This document shows positions 21,737-34,162 of a stretch of DNA of 57,126 bases, in pieces. The translations under genes and the position numbers were made by a program. Each line of letters begins with the position of its first letter. The first letter of the stretch is position 1. Source of the DNA: Bacillus sp. JCM 19058. GTDB lineage: Bacteria > Bacillota > Bacilli > Bacillales_H > Bacillaceae_D. Under the pieces are notes generated by a model, which ran no database searches, was not told the DNA's origin, and saw only the letters and a list, made by a program, of their open reading frames with translations. The DNA is taken from positions 1-57,126 of the forward strand of contig BAXO01000026.1 of assembly GCA_001310555.1 (NCBI GenBank), written 5' to 3'.

Positions 21737-22941
21737 ATGAAAAAAAATTCCGGTAACTGTTCTTAGTGGCTATTTGGGAGCGGGTAAAACGACGATGCTG
21801 AACTACATCCTTCAGAACAAAAAAAGGCTTGAGGGCCGCCGTCATTGTAAATGATATGAGCGAAATAAACATAGATGCTGAACTAATAAATCAGGGTGGA
21901 GGACTATCCCGGACAGAGGAAAAGCTGGTAGAGATGTCCAATGGCTGTATTTGCTGCACGTTAAGAGAGGATTTATTGGTGGAGGTAGAACGGCTGGCAA
22001 AGGACGGCAATATCGATTATATCGTCATCGAGTCCACCGGAATTAGTGAACCCATCCCGGTCGCCCAAACATTTTCATACATTGACGAAGAAATGGGAAT
22101 CGATTTAACTCGCTTCTGTCAGTTGGATACGATGGTCACTGTTGTCGATGCCAATCGCTTTTGGCATGACTATCAATCAGGCGAAAGTCTGCTTGACCGG
22201 AAGGAGGCACTGAGTGAGGAAGATACTCGTGAAGTTGCTGATCTACTGATCGATCAAATTGAATTTTGTGATGTACTTGTTCTAAACAAATGCGACTTAG
22301 TCCAAGAAGAGGAACTCAACAAGTTGGAAAACGTGTTGCGAAAGCTACAGCCTGAAGCGAAGCTCATCCGGACAGAAAACGGAAATATTGAGCCAACTGA
22401 TATTCTGAACACTGGCCGATTCGACTTCGAGAAAGCGAGCGAATCAGCTGGCTGGCTCCAAGAACTAAATCTTGGTCACGAGGCGCATACCCCTGAAACT
22501 GAGGAGTATGGTATTGCTTCATTTGTTTACACGAGGCGACTTCCTTTTCATACGAAGCGATTTGACGATTGGCTGCATACGATGCCTGACAATATTGTGC
22601 GGGCAAAAGGGATTGTCTGGTGTGCGACACGAAATCGTGTAGCACTGTTAGTGTCACAAGCAGGAACCGCCGTTTCAATTGCACCGATTTCATATTGGGT
22701 GGCCTCCTTGCCGTTAGCGGAACAGACGAACATTTTACAGGAAAACCCGCGAATGAAAGAGGATTGGGACCCAACTTACGGCGATCGATTGACGAAACTA
22801 GTGTTTATCGGAACCGAACTAGATAAAGAGCGAATTGTCGCAGAGCTCGATCAATGCCTGCTAACCGAAAAAGAGTTTGCTCATGACTGGAACAGCCTAC
22901 CAGATCCATACGATTGGCACATTACCCCAGCAGCGAAGTAA
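21737..22941 (+). CDS. zagA: Zur-regulated COG0523 GTPase metallochaperone (ZagA/YciC type)
   Basis: A G3E-family GTPase. After correcting A8 at 21740-21747 and A7 at 21819-21825 it starts [20 protein letters not shown] (Walker A GYLGAGKT). It has the metal site [21 protein letters not shown], and the NKCD guanine-specificity motif. The C-terminal COG0523 domain begins near [18 protein letters not shown]. In Bacillus, ZagA hands zinc to folate enzymes such as FolE when zinc is scarce. The perfect Zur box directly upstream supports this. About 400 residues. Confidence 0.92.
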
Positions 22942-22948
22942 AACGAAA

Positions 22949-23082
22949 GGCCGGAGAAAGGAGCTCTCCCGTCGAATCCCAAGTCGAAAAAAAGGAGCTC
23001 TCCCGTGGAATCCTAAGGCTCACCCGTCGGAAAAAGGAGCTCTCCCGTCGAAAGGCAGGGCTGACCCGCCGGAACAGCTCTG
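22949..23082. repeat. 21-bp repeat array 1
   Basis: Begins 8 bases after the zagA stop. Consecutive 21-base units start with GCTCTCCCGTCGAA or close variants (GCTCTCCCGTGGAA, GCTCACCCGTCGGA, GCTGACCCGCCGGA); the last 6-7 bases of each unit vary. Array 3 has the same core in the same orientation and array 2 has it inverted. Open frames across it are by-products of the 21-base period. Confidence 0.8.
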
Positions 23083-23168
23083 AGCAATTCGATTAAAGTG
23101 GTTGAAGCGTAAACTAAATCTTATTAAGTAATATCGCAATACAAAACAAACTATAGGAGGTCATGAAA

Positions 23169-23439
23169 TTGGCAAAAAAGGCGATGATCGAAAAAGAACG
23201 GAAAAGACAAGCTCTTGTTAAGCAATATGCTGAAATTAGAAGAGAGCTAAAGAAAAAAAGGGGATTACGAGGCGTTACGGAAGCTACCGCGTGACTCATC
23301 TCCGACTCGGTTAACAAGAAGGTGTGAGGTGACCGGTCGCCCGAGAGGGGTTATACGAAAATTTAAATTGTCTAGAATTACGTTTCGAGAGCTTGCTCAT
23401 AAAGGGCGAATACCTGGAGTAAAAAAATCGAGTTGGTAA
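23169..23439 (+). CDS. rpsN2: 30S ribosomal protein S14, zinc-independent paralogue
   Basis: With one A removed from the run at 23253-23259 it encodes 89 residues: [20 protein letters not shown], then [47 protein letters not shown]. It lacks the CxxC pairs of the zinc-binding S14, so it is the C-minus form that replaces S14 under zinc starvation. TTG at 23169 is the likely start, 8 bases after AGGAGG; an ATG at 23163 is too close. Its place after zagA suggests Zur control, though I see only a weak partial Zur match upstream. Confidence 0.88.
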
Positions 23440-23727
23440 TCGGCATTCTCATATAGCTCCGGATGGAATTCTTAAGCCTTTTATTTTTAAGCTAATCATC
23501 ACTAAGCTACAAGGAAATGGCTTTTCTTTCAGACTTATTAAAATAGCACATTCACTTAATCAGGAACCAAGTGTTTGCAGCCAATCCAGAAGGAACAAAC
23601 TTGACTAAGCCGCGATTCAATACGCTACAAGGGTTGTTTTTCTCCACAAATCGAACAGAAATTTTTTTGGTTCAATGATTTGTATTTTTGCGTGGCTTAC
23701 TGCTATCCTTTTGAAGAGGTGATGGAT

Positions 23728-24272
23728 ATGATTAAGGTGATAGGCATTTCCGGAAGCACCCGTTTGGCATCATCAAATACTAAAATTCTGAGAGGATTAG
23801 CTTTGTTGATGCCCGATACGATAGAATATTCGATTGATAAAGGAATTAGTGAGCTTCCTCATTTTAACCCCGATATCGAAGGCGCCAATTCTCCGGAAGA
23901 AGTGAGCCGATTTCGCGCATCGTTGTCGAAAGCGGACGCAATCATCATTTGTACACCTGAGTATGCGAAAGGAGTACCGGGAGTTCTTAAGAATGCGTTA
24001 GACTGGCTCGTATCATCAGCAGAATTGTATAGAAAGCCAGTCGCCATTATTACAGCATCAGGCTTTGGAGAAGCGGCGCATCAGTCATTATTGCTCACTT
24101 TAAGTATGCTAAACGCCAATGTTTTTGAAGGGGGAGCACTATTAATTTCGGCAGCCGTACGAAGTTTAATGCGGATGGCGAAGTCACTGATGAAGAGACA
24201 AAACAGTCATTACAAAGAATGATCAACGGTTTAATTCGTGAATCAGGTACAGCAATAAATAAAGGGCAGTGA
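23728..24272 (+). CDS. NADPH-dependent FMN reductase (flavodoxin-like)
   Basis: Flavoprotein of the NAD(P)H-dependent FMN/azo reductase family. The N-terminal GISGSTRLASSNTKIL binds the FMN phosphate. CTPEYAKGVPGVLKNALDWL matches the family's PEYxxGxPGxLKNxxDW motif. GAGGTG precedes the ATG at 23728. A missing base near 24160 truncates it; corrected, it continues FNADGEVTDEETKQSLQRMI to a TGA at 24270-24272. About 181 residues. The physiological partner is not visible. Confidence 0.82.
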
Positions 24273-24368
24273 CTGTTACGTCTGATTGATGTGGTCACCT
24301 CACTTCATTAATATAGCAGCTAGGTAAAACCTGTAAGTTGCTCTCCATTATAGAGAGCAGGAGAGAGA

Positions 24369-24536
24369 ATGATGATTCCGCTTTTTAAAACGATCCCATA
24401 TATGACAATAAAATACCCAGGGGAGAATGTTCTCACTAACAACGACAGGGAGCAACCGAAAAATAGAGTAATGTTTCTTGATTCGCAATGGCTCAGCTTG
24501 TCTGAACGAATGCCTAAGGTTTTAAACGATTTATAG
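24369..24536 (+). CDS. Small unknown protein, 55 residues
   Basis: An open frame with AGGAGAG five bases before the ATG and its own terminator two bases after the stop. The product has no signal peptide or membrane segment; it begins MMIPLFKTIPYMTIKYPGEN and ends MPKVLNDL. I know no family. The tidy ribosome site, frame and terminator argue for a real gene. Confidence 0.55.
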   Translation: MMIPLFKTIPYMTIKYPGENVLTNNDREQPKNRVMFLDSQWLSLSERMPKVLNDL

Positions 24537-24537
24537 G

Positions 24538-24582
24538 TCAATCAAAGATTACACAACAGCTGTAGCTTTGATTGATTTTTTT
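24538..24582 (+). terminator. Terminator after the 55-residue gene
   Basis: TCAATCAAAG pairs perfectly with CTTTGATTGA over 10 bases, followed by eight T residues. Confidence 0.85.
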
Positions 24583-24779
24583 TCGTTAAAAGTAGGCAGC
24601 AATAGCAATAAAGAGGTTAATTAGGAAGACCACAATGCTATTTCTTTTGAAAGCGAAGGCTTTTTAACAGTTTTCGTTTTTTTGAAAGAGGAATTCCGTG
24701 AAGTCATGCAGAAAGGGTTTTCGATCAATTAAAATTATTTCTGTTCTTAATTGATAAAAAAGGAGCTGGAGGGGTCAAT

Positions 24780-25341
24780 TTGCTGACTACATTGTATTTT
24801 GTACGGCATGCTCATTCGAGCTTTTCGCCTGATGAATTAGGGAGACCGCTCTCATCAGAAGGAGCGGTCGAAGCGGAAAAAAATTACAGAAACTCTACAA
24901 AAAGAAACCATTGATTACGTCATTTCCAGCCCGTATAAACGAGCCGTTCAAACGGTCGAAGGGGTAGCGAAATCAATAGGTAAAGAGGTTATTATTGAAA
25001 GCGATTTGAGGGAGCGGAAATTGGCTGAAGGACCAGTTGAGGACTTTCATCATGCGATTACTAAAGTGTGGGAGGACCCATGCTTCTCTTGGGAAGGTGG
25101 AGAGTCCAATATCACTGCCCAGAAAAGAGGGGTCCAAGCAATGAAACAAATATTACAAACGTATGATGGTAAGCATATCATTATTGGGACGCATGGAAAT
25201 ATTATGGTATTAATTATGAATTACTTTGATCAAAAATATGGATTTAATTTCTGGAAAAAACTAACTATGCCAGATATATATAAACTAACTTTCGAAAAAA
25301 ACAAGCTTAAATCTGTCGATAGAATATGGAACCGAGAGTAA
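24780..25341 (+). CDS. Histidine phosphatase family protein
   Basis: Phosphoglycerate-mutase-like phosphatase. YFVRHAHSSFS carries the RHA/G active-site His, SSPYKRAVQT and ESDLRERK follow, and GTHGNIMVLIM holds the second catalytic His. TTG start with GGAGCTGGAGGGG upstream. An extra A near 24878-24884 breaks the frame; corrected it runs KITETLQKETIDYVI into the rest. About 186 residues. The substrate is unknown. Confidence 0.82.
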
Positions 25342-25550
25342 TGGTAGCCTCCTCAGCCAGTTGATTTCTACGACATTTGAGTACAAAATATCCAGAATTG
25401 AACCGCGGTCATTTACTATTGCGTGGGTAAGCAATTGGCCCATAAAAAAACTACGGCAACCTTCCAGCTATTACTACCTATATATGCATGGAAACTCACT
25501 TAAACGATTGGGTTTGTCAATCTGGGAAACTAAAGAAAGGGAGTAGAAAC

Positions 25551-26068
25551 ATGAGTACTATCGTATTAAAAACCGAGAGATTACAATTAAGAAGCATGAA
25601 TAAAAATGATATGAAAAACATAATGGAAATCTTCTCAGACCCGGAAGCTATGAGGTACTATCCCTCAACAAAAAAAATAAAAAGCAAACGCTCGAGTGGA
25701 TTGACTGGACTTTAGACAATTATGATAAGTATGGTGTTGGCCTTTGGATTGTAGAGAATCGAGAGACGGGAGAGTTTCTTGGCCAATGTGGAATTGTCCC
25801 TCAGGAAGTAGAGGGTGTCTTAGAAATTGAGATCGGATATCTTTTTGCTAGACGGGCATGGGGAAAGGGTTATGCCACGGAATCGGCAATGGCTTGCAAA
25901 AAAATATGGATTTGAGCAAATGAAACGAAAAAAAAGGTGGTATCCTTACCTGATGTAAACAACATTCCCTCCACAAAAGTTGCTGAGCGAATCGGGATGA
26001 CTATCGAAAAGACGATCCATAAGTGGGGAAAAGAGGTCTTTGTTTATTCTGTGGTTAATGACAGGTAG
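25551..26068 (+). CDS. GNAT acetyltransferase (RimJ/RimL type)
   Basis: Begins LKTERLQLRSMNKNDMKNIM, the usual opening of RimJ/RimL-like N-acetyltransferases. Later parts are YGVGLWIVENRETGEFLGQC, IGYLFARRAWGKGYATESAM (acetyl-CoA loop) and NNIPSTKVAERIGM. Three run errors break it: A8 near 25671, A7 near 25899 and A8 near 25930. Corrected length is about 171 residues. AAAGGGAG precedes the ATG. Repeat array 2 starts about 26 bases after the stop. Confidence 0.8.
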
Positions 26069-26093
26069 GCTGCTTTGAAGGTATTGCTATTTT

Positions 26094-26625
26094 TCGTCGG
26101 GAGAGCTCCGCTTTTCGACAGGAGAGCCCGATGATTCGTCGGGAGAGCGTGATGATTCGTCGGGAGAGCGCGATGATTCGTCGGGAGAGCAAATCATTCC
26201 GTCGCTTGAGCCAGTTCCGACGAGGGAGCAGAGACTATCTACAGGAAAATTGACGATTCTGACGGATGAGCGCGGGATCCACCGGGAGAGTGTGCGGATT
26301 CGACGGGAGAGCAGGTTGATTCGACGCTTGAGCAGGAGGATCCAACGGGAGAGCAAATCATTCCGTCGCTTGACCCAGTTCCGACGAATGTGCAGAGACT
26401 TTCTACAGGAAAATTGGCGATTCTGACGGATGAGCACGGGATCCGTCGGGAGAGCACTATGATTCGACGGGAGAGCACTATGATTCGTCGGGAGAGCGCG
26501 ATGATTCGCCGGGAGAGTGTCATGATTCGTCGGGAGAGCCCAGCTTTCAGCGGCGAGCTCTGCTTTCCGCCGGTAGAGCACTATGATTCGTCGGTAGAGT
26601 GCTTTGTTCCGACAGGAGAGCCCTA
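26094..26625. repeat. 21-bp repeat array 2 with two copies of a 100-bp block
   Basis: About 530 bases of degenerate 21-base units of the form GGGAGAGC + 2-3 variable + GATGATTCGTC (inverse orientation to array 1). Two 100-base blocks, 26191-26290 and 26355-26454, are near-identical copies; each contains CAGAGACT...CTACAGGAAAATT. Clean consecutive units lie at 26118-26190 and 26446-26540. Long open frames on both strands are artefacts of the period being a multiple of three. Confidence 0.85.
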
Positions 26626-27061
26626 CCATCGGTACACTATTTTGCGGCAGCTGATTATCAAGCCTAAGCGCTACAAAAGTCATTTTCCTTTTGCGCTGAA
26701 TGTTTCTAGTTAGTCCTAAAACAGCAGCTTTTTGTTGAGGATTTTCTAAGAGCGGATGTTGCATTTTTGTGATAATGGTAAATAGCTTTTACTTGTAGGA
26801 GGCTCGCTTCTCTATCAAAAAATATTCTTAGACACCGAAGTAAGCTAGAGAGATGATTGAGTATAGGCTTAAGTTTTTGCCATATCGAAAGAGGTTGGGA
26901 AATACTTTGTTCCACAATGCAATTGAACAAAGAGGTGCTGGCTTTTAGGCGCGGAAGGCGATACTTCAATCGATTGAAGTATCGTTTTTTCCGTTAGGGA
27001 CAAGTGCATGATGTTATGTTAATCTAATATTATGTTAATCAATCAAAGGGGAGTTGATCTG
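26626..27061. other. Intergenic stretch with a terminator
   Basis: No gene recognised. A perfect 24-base palindrome, GATACTTCAATC with GATTGAAGTATC (26960-26983), is followed by six T residues and is a clear terminator. Nothing with a ribosome site ends at it, so it may close a lost gene. A minus-strand open frame here has no family resemblance. Confidence 0.6.
26960..26990 (+). terminator. Orphan terminator
   Basis: Perfect 12-bp stem with TTTTTT on its right side; no intact gene upstream. Confidence 0.75.
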
Positions 27062-27499
27062 ATGGGTGAATTGAAAATCAAGGAGCTTCAATCTCAAGAT
27101 GAAATACTGGCAGCATTTCCGGTCATGAAACAGCTAAGAACGCACCTTGAAGAAAACGTTTATCTTGAAATAGTCAATGAAGCGAAAGAAAAGGATATGT
27201 ACAAATTATTTGCCTTATACGATAAAGGTGAAATTGTCGCTGTTACAGGCTTTAAACCGATGATTACCCTTTATTATGGTCGTTTTGTCTGGATAAGTGA
27301 TTTAGTGACTGATAGAAACCGCCGTTCTAAAGGATATGGTGAAAAGCTTCTTTCTTTTGTGCACGAATGGGCCGAGGATAACGGTTACAAAAGTATCGCT
27401 TTATCTTCTGGATTACAACGCTTAGAGGCTCACCGGTTTTATGAAGACAAAATGAATTATGATAAAGTCAGTTATGTATTCAAGAGATTATTAGATTAG
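27062..27499 (+). CDS. GNAT acetyltransferase
   Basis: An intact 145-residue N-acetyltransferase. The central strand [20 protein letters not shown] is the acetyl-CoA pyrophosphate loop (RxxGxG/A type), followed by [20 protein letters not shown]. The start at 27062 follows AAAGGGGAG. Substrate unknown. It stands alone between a terminator and the pcrB region. Confidence 0.85.
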   Translation: MGELKIKELQSQDEILAAFPVMKQLRTHLEENVYLEIVNEAKEKDMYKLFALYDKGEIVAVTGFKPMITLYYGRFVWISDLVTDRNRRSKGYGEKLLSFVHEWAEDNGYKSIALSSGLQRLEAHRFYEDKMNYDKVSYVFKRLLD

Positions 27500-27950
27500 G
27501 AACAGCAATGCCTCGCTCGAGTCATTTAGCAGGCAATACGACATTGGTACGTAGGTTCGTAACCTTCGAAAAAAATTTTGTTTAAAAAAAATCGCGGATA
27601 CCCATCGCAACTGGTTTCGCGTTTTTTTGTTATGAGTTCGGGTGGTGAGCGGTTCAATGCTGAGCCGAGGCGAACCGTTAGGGGCTCCTTTTTCTCATTC
27701 ACTTGAGTCCAAGTCACGGGTCCGACTCGATTTGCTGTTATGAATCGCTCTCGATTTTGCAAGGGCGTCGTTTTGGTTTGCGTTTTGCAAAATAAGTATG
27801 CTCCGGAAGGTAGAGAAGATAGGAGTCGGAATGGTAAAGAAAGACGGGCGACATCCTTCCTTATCTTTGATATAATGACCATCAGAACAATAATGTTTTC
27901 GGAGCGAAAAATTGGATTCTAGGAAGAATGGTAGGAGATGAAGAAGAACG
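27500..27950. other. Intergenic stretch before pcrB
   Basis: Two weak terminator-like hairpins (27593-27628 with T7; GCGGTTC/GAACCGT at 27648-27679). A likely pcrB promoter has TATAAT at 27871-27876 and GCGACA 17 bases before. No gene recognised. Confidence 0.5.
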
Positions 27951-28647
27951 ATGCTTGATTTTCAAGAGTGGCGCCACGTATTTAAATTAGACCCTAGTAA
28001 AGAAATATCCGACGAGGATCTGGAGGCGGTTTGCGAGTCGGGGACAGACGGAATTATTATTGGCGGCTCTGATGGCATAACGCTCGATAATACATTGCAT
28101 TTACTTGCTCGTGTGCGCCGTTACAGTATTACCTGCGCACTTGAGGTATCAAATATAGAAGCGATTACACCTGGCTTTGATTATTTTTTTCATTCCATCG
28201 GTGTTGAACAGCAGTCAGGTAGAATGGGTGTCAGGTCATCACCATCAGGCGATGAAAGAGTATGGAGCTATTATGAATTTTAAGGAAATTGCAATGGAAG
28301 GGTATTGTGTGCTTAATCCTGAGTCAAAGGTGGCTCGACTGACAGAGGCTAACACGGCTCTAAGTGAAGATGATGTGATTGCTTATGCGCGAATGGCTGA
28401 GAATTTGTATCATTTTCCGATTTTTTATTTGGAGTATAGCGGTACATATGGAAGTCCCGGGCTTGTCCAGCAAGTAGCTGGTGTGCTGGAGAGGACAAAG
28501 CTTTTTTATGGAGGAGGAATTCGAACGGTCGAGCAAGCCAATCAAATGCTTGCTTATGCCGACACGATCGTTATCGGGAACCTCATTTATGAAAATTTGC
28601 ACGAAGCGCTTCGGACAGTTGAAGCCGTCAAAGGAACATTGCAATAG
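27951..28647 (+). CDS. pcrB: Heptaprenylglyceryl phosphate synthase
   Basis: TIM-barrel prenyltransferase that joins heptaprenyl diphosphate to glycerol-1-phosphate, giving archaeal-type ether lipids in Bacilli. Signatures: [38 protein letters not shown] and [12 protein letters not shown]. An extra T in T7 near 28183-28189 breaks it. About 231 residues. It heads the conserved pcrB-pcrA-ligA-yerH cluster. Confidence 0.93.
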
Positions 28648-28702
28648 ACGGGTCTAAAGCGATATAATTAAAAAGTAAGAACATTCGTTTGGTGGTGGAA
28701 GC

Positions 28703-30913
28703 ATGCAAGGAAAAATTATTGAGAAGATGCTTGCTGGTTTGAATCCGGAGCAGCGAAAAGCGGTGAAGCATACGGAAGGGCCATTATTGCTAATGGCGGG
28801 AGCAGGCAGTGGAAAAACGCGTGTATTAACGCATAGAATTGCGTATTTACTGAGGGAAAAAGGGATTGCGCCTTGGAACGTGCTGGCGATTACGTTTACG
28901 AACAAAGCAGCGCGGGAGATGAAGGATCGTGTCGCAAACCTCGTTGGTGGTGTAGCGAGGATATATGGATCTCAACTTTTCACTCAATGTGCGTCCGAAT
29001 CTTGCGGCGCGATATCGATCGGATCGGTTATAACAGGAATTTTACAATCCTTGATACGACCGATCAGCTGTCTGTTATTAAGCGAGTGTTGAAGGATAAA
29101 AATCTCGACCCGAAGAAATTTGATGCAAGAAGTATTCTCGGCACGATTAGCGGTGCTAAAAATGAGTTAAAAAAACCGAATGAGCTACTAGCTTCAGCGA
29201 ATGGGCTTTATGAGGAAACGGCTGCAGAAGTGTATGTCGAATACCAGAAGCAATTGAAAAAAAATCATGCACTTGACTTTGATGATTTGATCATGAAACG
29301 ATAGAACTGTTTAAGCTCGTACCCGATGTGCTTGAGTTTTACCAGCGCAAATTTCAATATATTCTCGTTGATGAATACCAGGATACAAACCGTGCACAAT
29401 ACATGCTTGTCAATATGCTTGGCAGTCGTTATCAAAATATTTGTGTTGTCGGTGACTCTGACCAGTCGATTTATGCTGGCGCGGGGCCGACATCGCGAAT
29501 ATTTTATCCTTTGAGCACGATTATCCGAATGCGGCCGTCATCCTGCTTGAGCAAAACTATCGTTCGTCAAAAACGATTCTTCAGGCAGCCAACGGTGTGA
29601 TCGTTAACAATCGCAAGCGTAAGCCGAAAAAGCTTTGGACGAATAACGATGAGGGCGTAAAAATTGGCTATTATCCAGCTGATACTGAGCAGACGGAGGC
29701 TCAATTTGTTGTAGAAAAGGTGAAAGAGGTGGTTCATGAGAGTGGGGTTTCCTATTCGGATATTGCCGTACTTTACCGAACCAACGCCCAATCAAGGGTA
29801 ATTGAAGAATACTTTGTTAAATCGAATATAGATTACAGCATCGTAGGCGGTACAAAGTTCTACGATCGTAAAGAAATCAAGGATGTCCTTGCTTATTTAC
29901 GCTTGATCGCCAATCCTGATGATGATATAAGCTTGCAGCGAATTGTCAACGTTCCAAAAAGGGGAATTGGAGCGACGACGATTGAACGGATAGCAGCCTA
30001 TTCCGCTGAACAAGGTCTCTCGATGTTTGCTGCCCTTCAAGAAATAGAACAGGCCGGTGTGACGGCAAGAGCTTCCGGAAAGCTGAAGGATTTTGCCGAA
30101 CAGCTCGGTCATTGGGTGCAAATGCAGGAATATTTATCAGTAACTGAACTAGTAGAGGAATTGCTAGAGCGGACAGGCTATCGCGAAATGCTTCAGCGTG
30201 AGCAAACGCTTGAAGCTCAGTCAAGGCTGGAAAATATTGATGAGTTTTTGACCGTAACTAAGGAATTTGAAAAGAAAAACGATGACAAGTCTCTTGTGGC
30301 GTTTTTAACCGATTTAGCTCTTATTGCTGATATTGATCAATTAGATGATGACGATGAGGGGAAAGCTAAAGATGCGGTAACATTAATGACTTTGCATTCG
30401 GCTAAAGGACTCGAGTTTCCAGTCGTTTTTCTCATAGGAATGGAGGAAGGCGTCTTTCCGCATAGCCGCTCTTTATTCGAAGAGGAGGAAATGGAGGAGG
30501 AGCGACGTCTCGCTTATGTTGGAATAACCCGAGCGGAACGGCAGCTTTACTTAACGAATGCGCGTCTCCGCACATTATATGGTCGGACTACGACGAACCC
30601 GCCTTCGCGCTTTATTACGGAAATACCGGAGGAGTGTCTTGAATCAGTTGCTGATCAGAATGCGCAGCCTGCCTGGATGAGTAGCTCAGGAGGTCGTAAG
30701 CAGGTGACGCGCAGACCGGTACAATCGTCTCTGACGGGGGGCGAACAGTTTGCTTGGTCTGTCGGGGACAAGGCAGAGCATCGAAAGTGGGGTACAGGTA
30801 CAGTCGTAAGTATTAAAGGGGAAGGCGAAGCCGTTGAGCTGGATATTGCCTTTGCCCCTCCAGTCGGAGTTAAGCGGCTATTTGCGAAGTTCGCTCCGAT
30901 TACGAAGCAATGA
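28703..30913 (+). CDS. pcrA: ATP-dependent DNA helicase PcrA (UvrD family)
   Basis: Superfamily 1A helicase, essential in Gram-positive bacteria for repair and rolling-circle replication. Motifs in order: [15 protein letters not shown] (I), [14 protein letters not shown] (Ia), [14 protein letters not shown] (II), [14 protein letters not shown] (III, corrected), [12 protein letters not shown] (IV), [18 protein letters not shown] (V), [17 protein letters not shown] (VI). Three single-base losses, near 28951, 29298 and 29487, cut it into four pieces. Corrected length is about 738 residues with a Tudor-like C-terminal segment ([13 protein letters not shown]). An essential gene with three breaks argues for sequence error. 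Confidence 0.96.
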
Positions 30914-32952
<2,039 letters not shown>

Positions 32953-32986
32953 ACAAAAAAAAGTTAAGGAGAGGAGGGAGCTGGGC

Positions 32987-34162
32987 ATGTTGAAAGTAAA
33001 AGGAGCAATTTGTGGCGGGATGCTCTTGCTGTTAACAGGCTGCTTTCCCTTTTTGCAGCAAGACACCGATGACATTAGTATTGAAGATTCATCGGATGAG
33101 CAAGATGTACAAATTGTCCCTCGGATTGTAACCCCAGAAAATTATTACCAAAGCGTATTGCAGGACGGCGTATATCCACACGGTCAATCAAGGGGATTCG
33201 GGAATGCTGTTGTGTATAACCGGCTCGATTTAGAACAGCTTGAATTGGGACTGACATCGATTGCTCAGGACCAATTCGATCCGGAACGATATGTTTTTCG
33301 GGAAGGGCAATACATCACGCGGAATGAACTGAATAGCTGGCTCAGCCGTTATGAGGAGGAGGAAAATGAACTAGGCTTGAATCCTGCTCTCGGCGAAGGG
33401 GAAACGATGAAAGACCGAGAAGAAAGCCAACCTCGTTATCTTTCGCACATTCTGGAGCATAATTATTTAATTCAAAATGAAAATGATCAGCTTGAGCTTG
33501 GCGGGATCGTGATCGGGCTTTCGATGAACAGTGTTTACAATTTCCGCGTCGAGGATGATCAAGGACTCTATTATCATTATGAAAAGCCAATCGAGCAAGC
33601 GCAAATGCTTAGTGAAGGGCAAAAAATCGCAGAAAAGGTCGTTGCTCGCCTGCGCTCGGAAAATCGAGAGGAAGGAGCACTGCAAAACGTTCCGATTGTC
33701 GTTGCGATATTCAAAGAACAGCCGCGCGAATCCGCCATACCAGGTAATTTTATTGCAAAAGCTGTAGCCGAGCCGGAAAAGGAACTGGAGCGATTTCAGG
33801 ACATCAATGAGCAGTATTATCTATTTCCATCAAAGGATGCCACTAAGGATGTCGCAAGTGATGCTGAGCAGTTCCAGCGCTTTAAAGAAGAAGTACAAAG
33901 CTTTTTTGATTCGTATCTCGGAGTCGTCGGGAAAGGCTATTACGTCGATAATCAGCTTCAAGAGCTAACGATCGAAATACCGCTTCGCTTTCAAGGAAAA
34001 GCAGAAATTGTCGCACTCAGTCAATACATCGCCGATCGCCTTTCTCAACGTTTTCCTGAGAGCTTAAAGCTCAATATATACGTCACTTCTGTAGCCGGAA
34101 AACAAGAAAGCATTATCGTTCGCAATCCGAACGAAGAGCCTTTTATTCATATTTATGATTAA
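32987..34162 (+). CDS. yerH: CamS-family lipoprotein YerH
   Basis: Intact lipoprotein of 391 residues. The signal peptide is MLKVKGAICGGMLLLLTGC, with the lipobox Cys at residue 19. The mature part starts with an acidic stretch, then ENYYQSVLQDGVYPHGQSRG and RPRYLSHILE-like and PIVVAIFKEQPRES segments typical of the CamS sex-pheromone family. I chose the ATG at 32987 because the signal peptide begins there and GAGGAGGGAG precedes it. Same position as in B. subtilis, after ligA. Function unclear. Confidence 0.88.
   Translation: MLKVKGAICGGMLLLLTGCFPFLQQDTDDISIEDSSDEQDVQIVPRIVTPENYYQSVLQDGVYPHGQSRGFGNAVVYNRLDLEQLELGLTSIAQDQFDPERYVFREGQYITRNELNSWLSRYEEEENELGLNPALGEGETMKDREESQPRYLSHILEHNYLIQNENDQLELGGIVIGLSMNSVYNFRVEDDQGLYYHYEKPIEQAQMLSEGQKIAEKVVARLRSENREEGALQNVPIVVAIFKEQPRESAIPGNFIAKAVAEPEKELERFQDINEQYYLFPSKDATKDVASDAEQFQRFKEEVQSFFDSYLGVVGKGYYVDNQLQELTIEIPLRFQGKAEIVALSQYIADRLSQRFPESLKLNIYVTSVAGKQESIIVRNPNEEPFIHIYD

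Noticed and set aside
23110..23160. A second Zur box before rpsN2
   Set aside because: The best segment matches about 14 of 21 positions, not convincing in AT-rich DNA.
26094..26625. CRISPR-like appearance of the repeat arrays
   Set aside because: The period is 21 bases with no unique spacers of fixed length, units are degenerate, and no cas genes are nearby.
26087..26764. Long minus-strand open frame over array 2 (and shorter ones on both strands)
   Set aside because: It is made of the 21-base repeat read in frame, has no ribosome site that fits, and changes strand and frame with the array.
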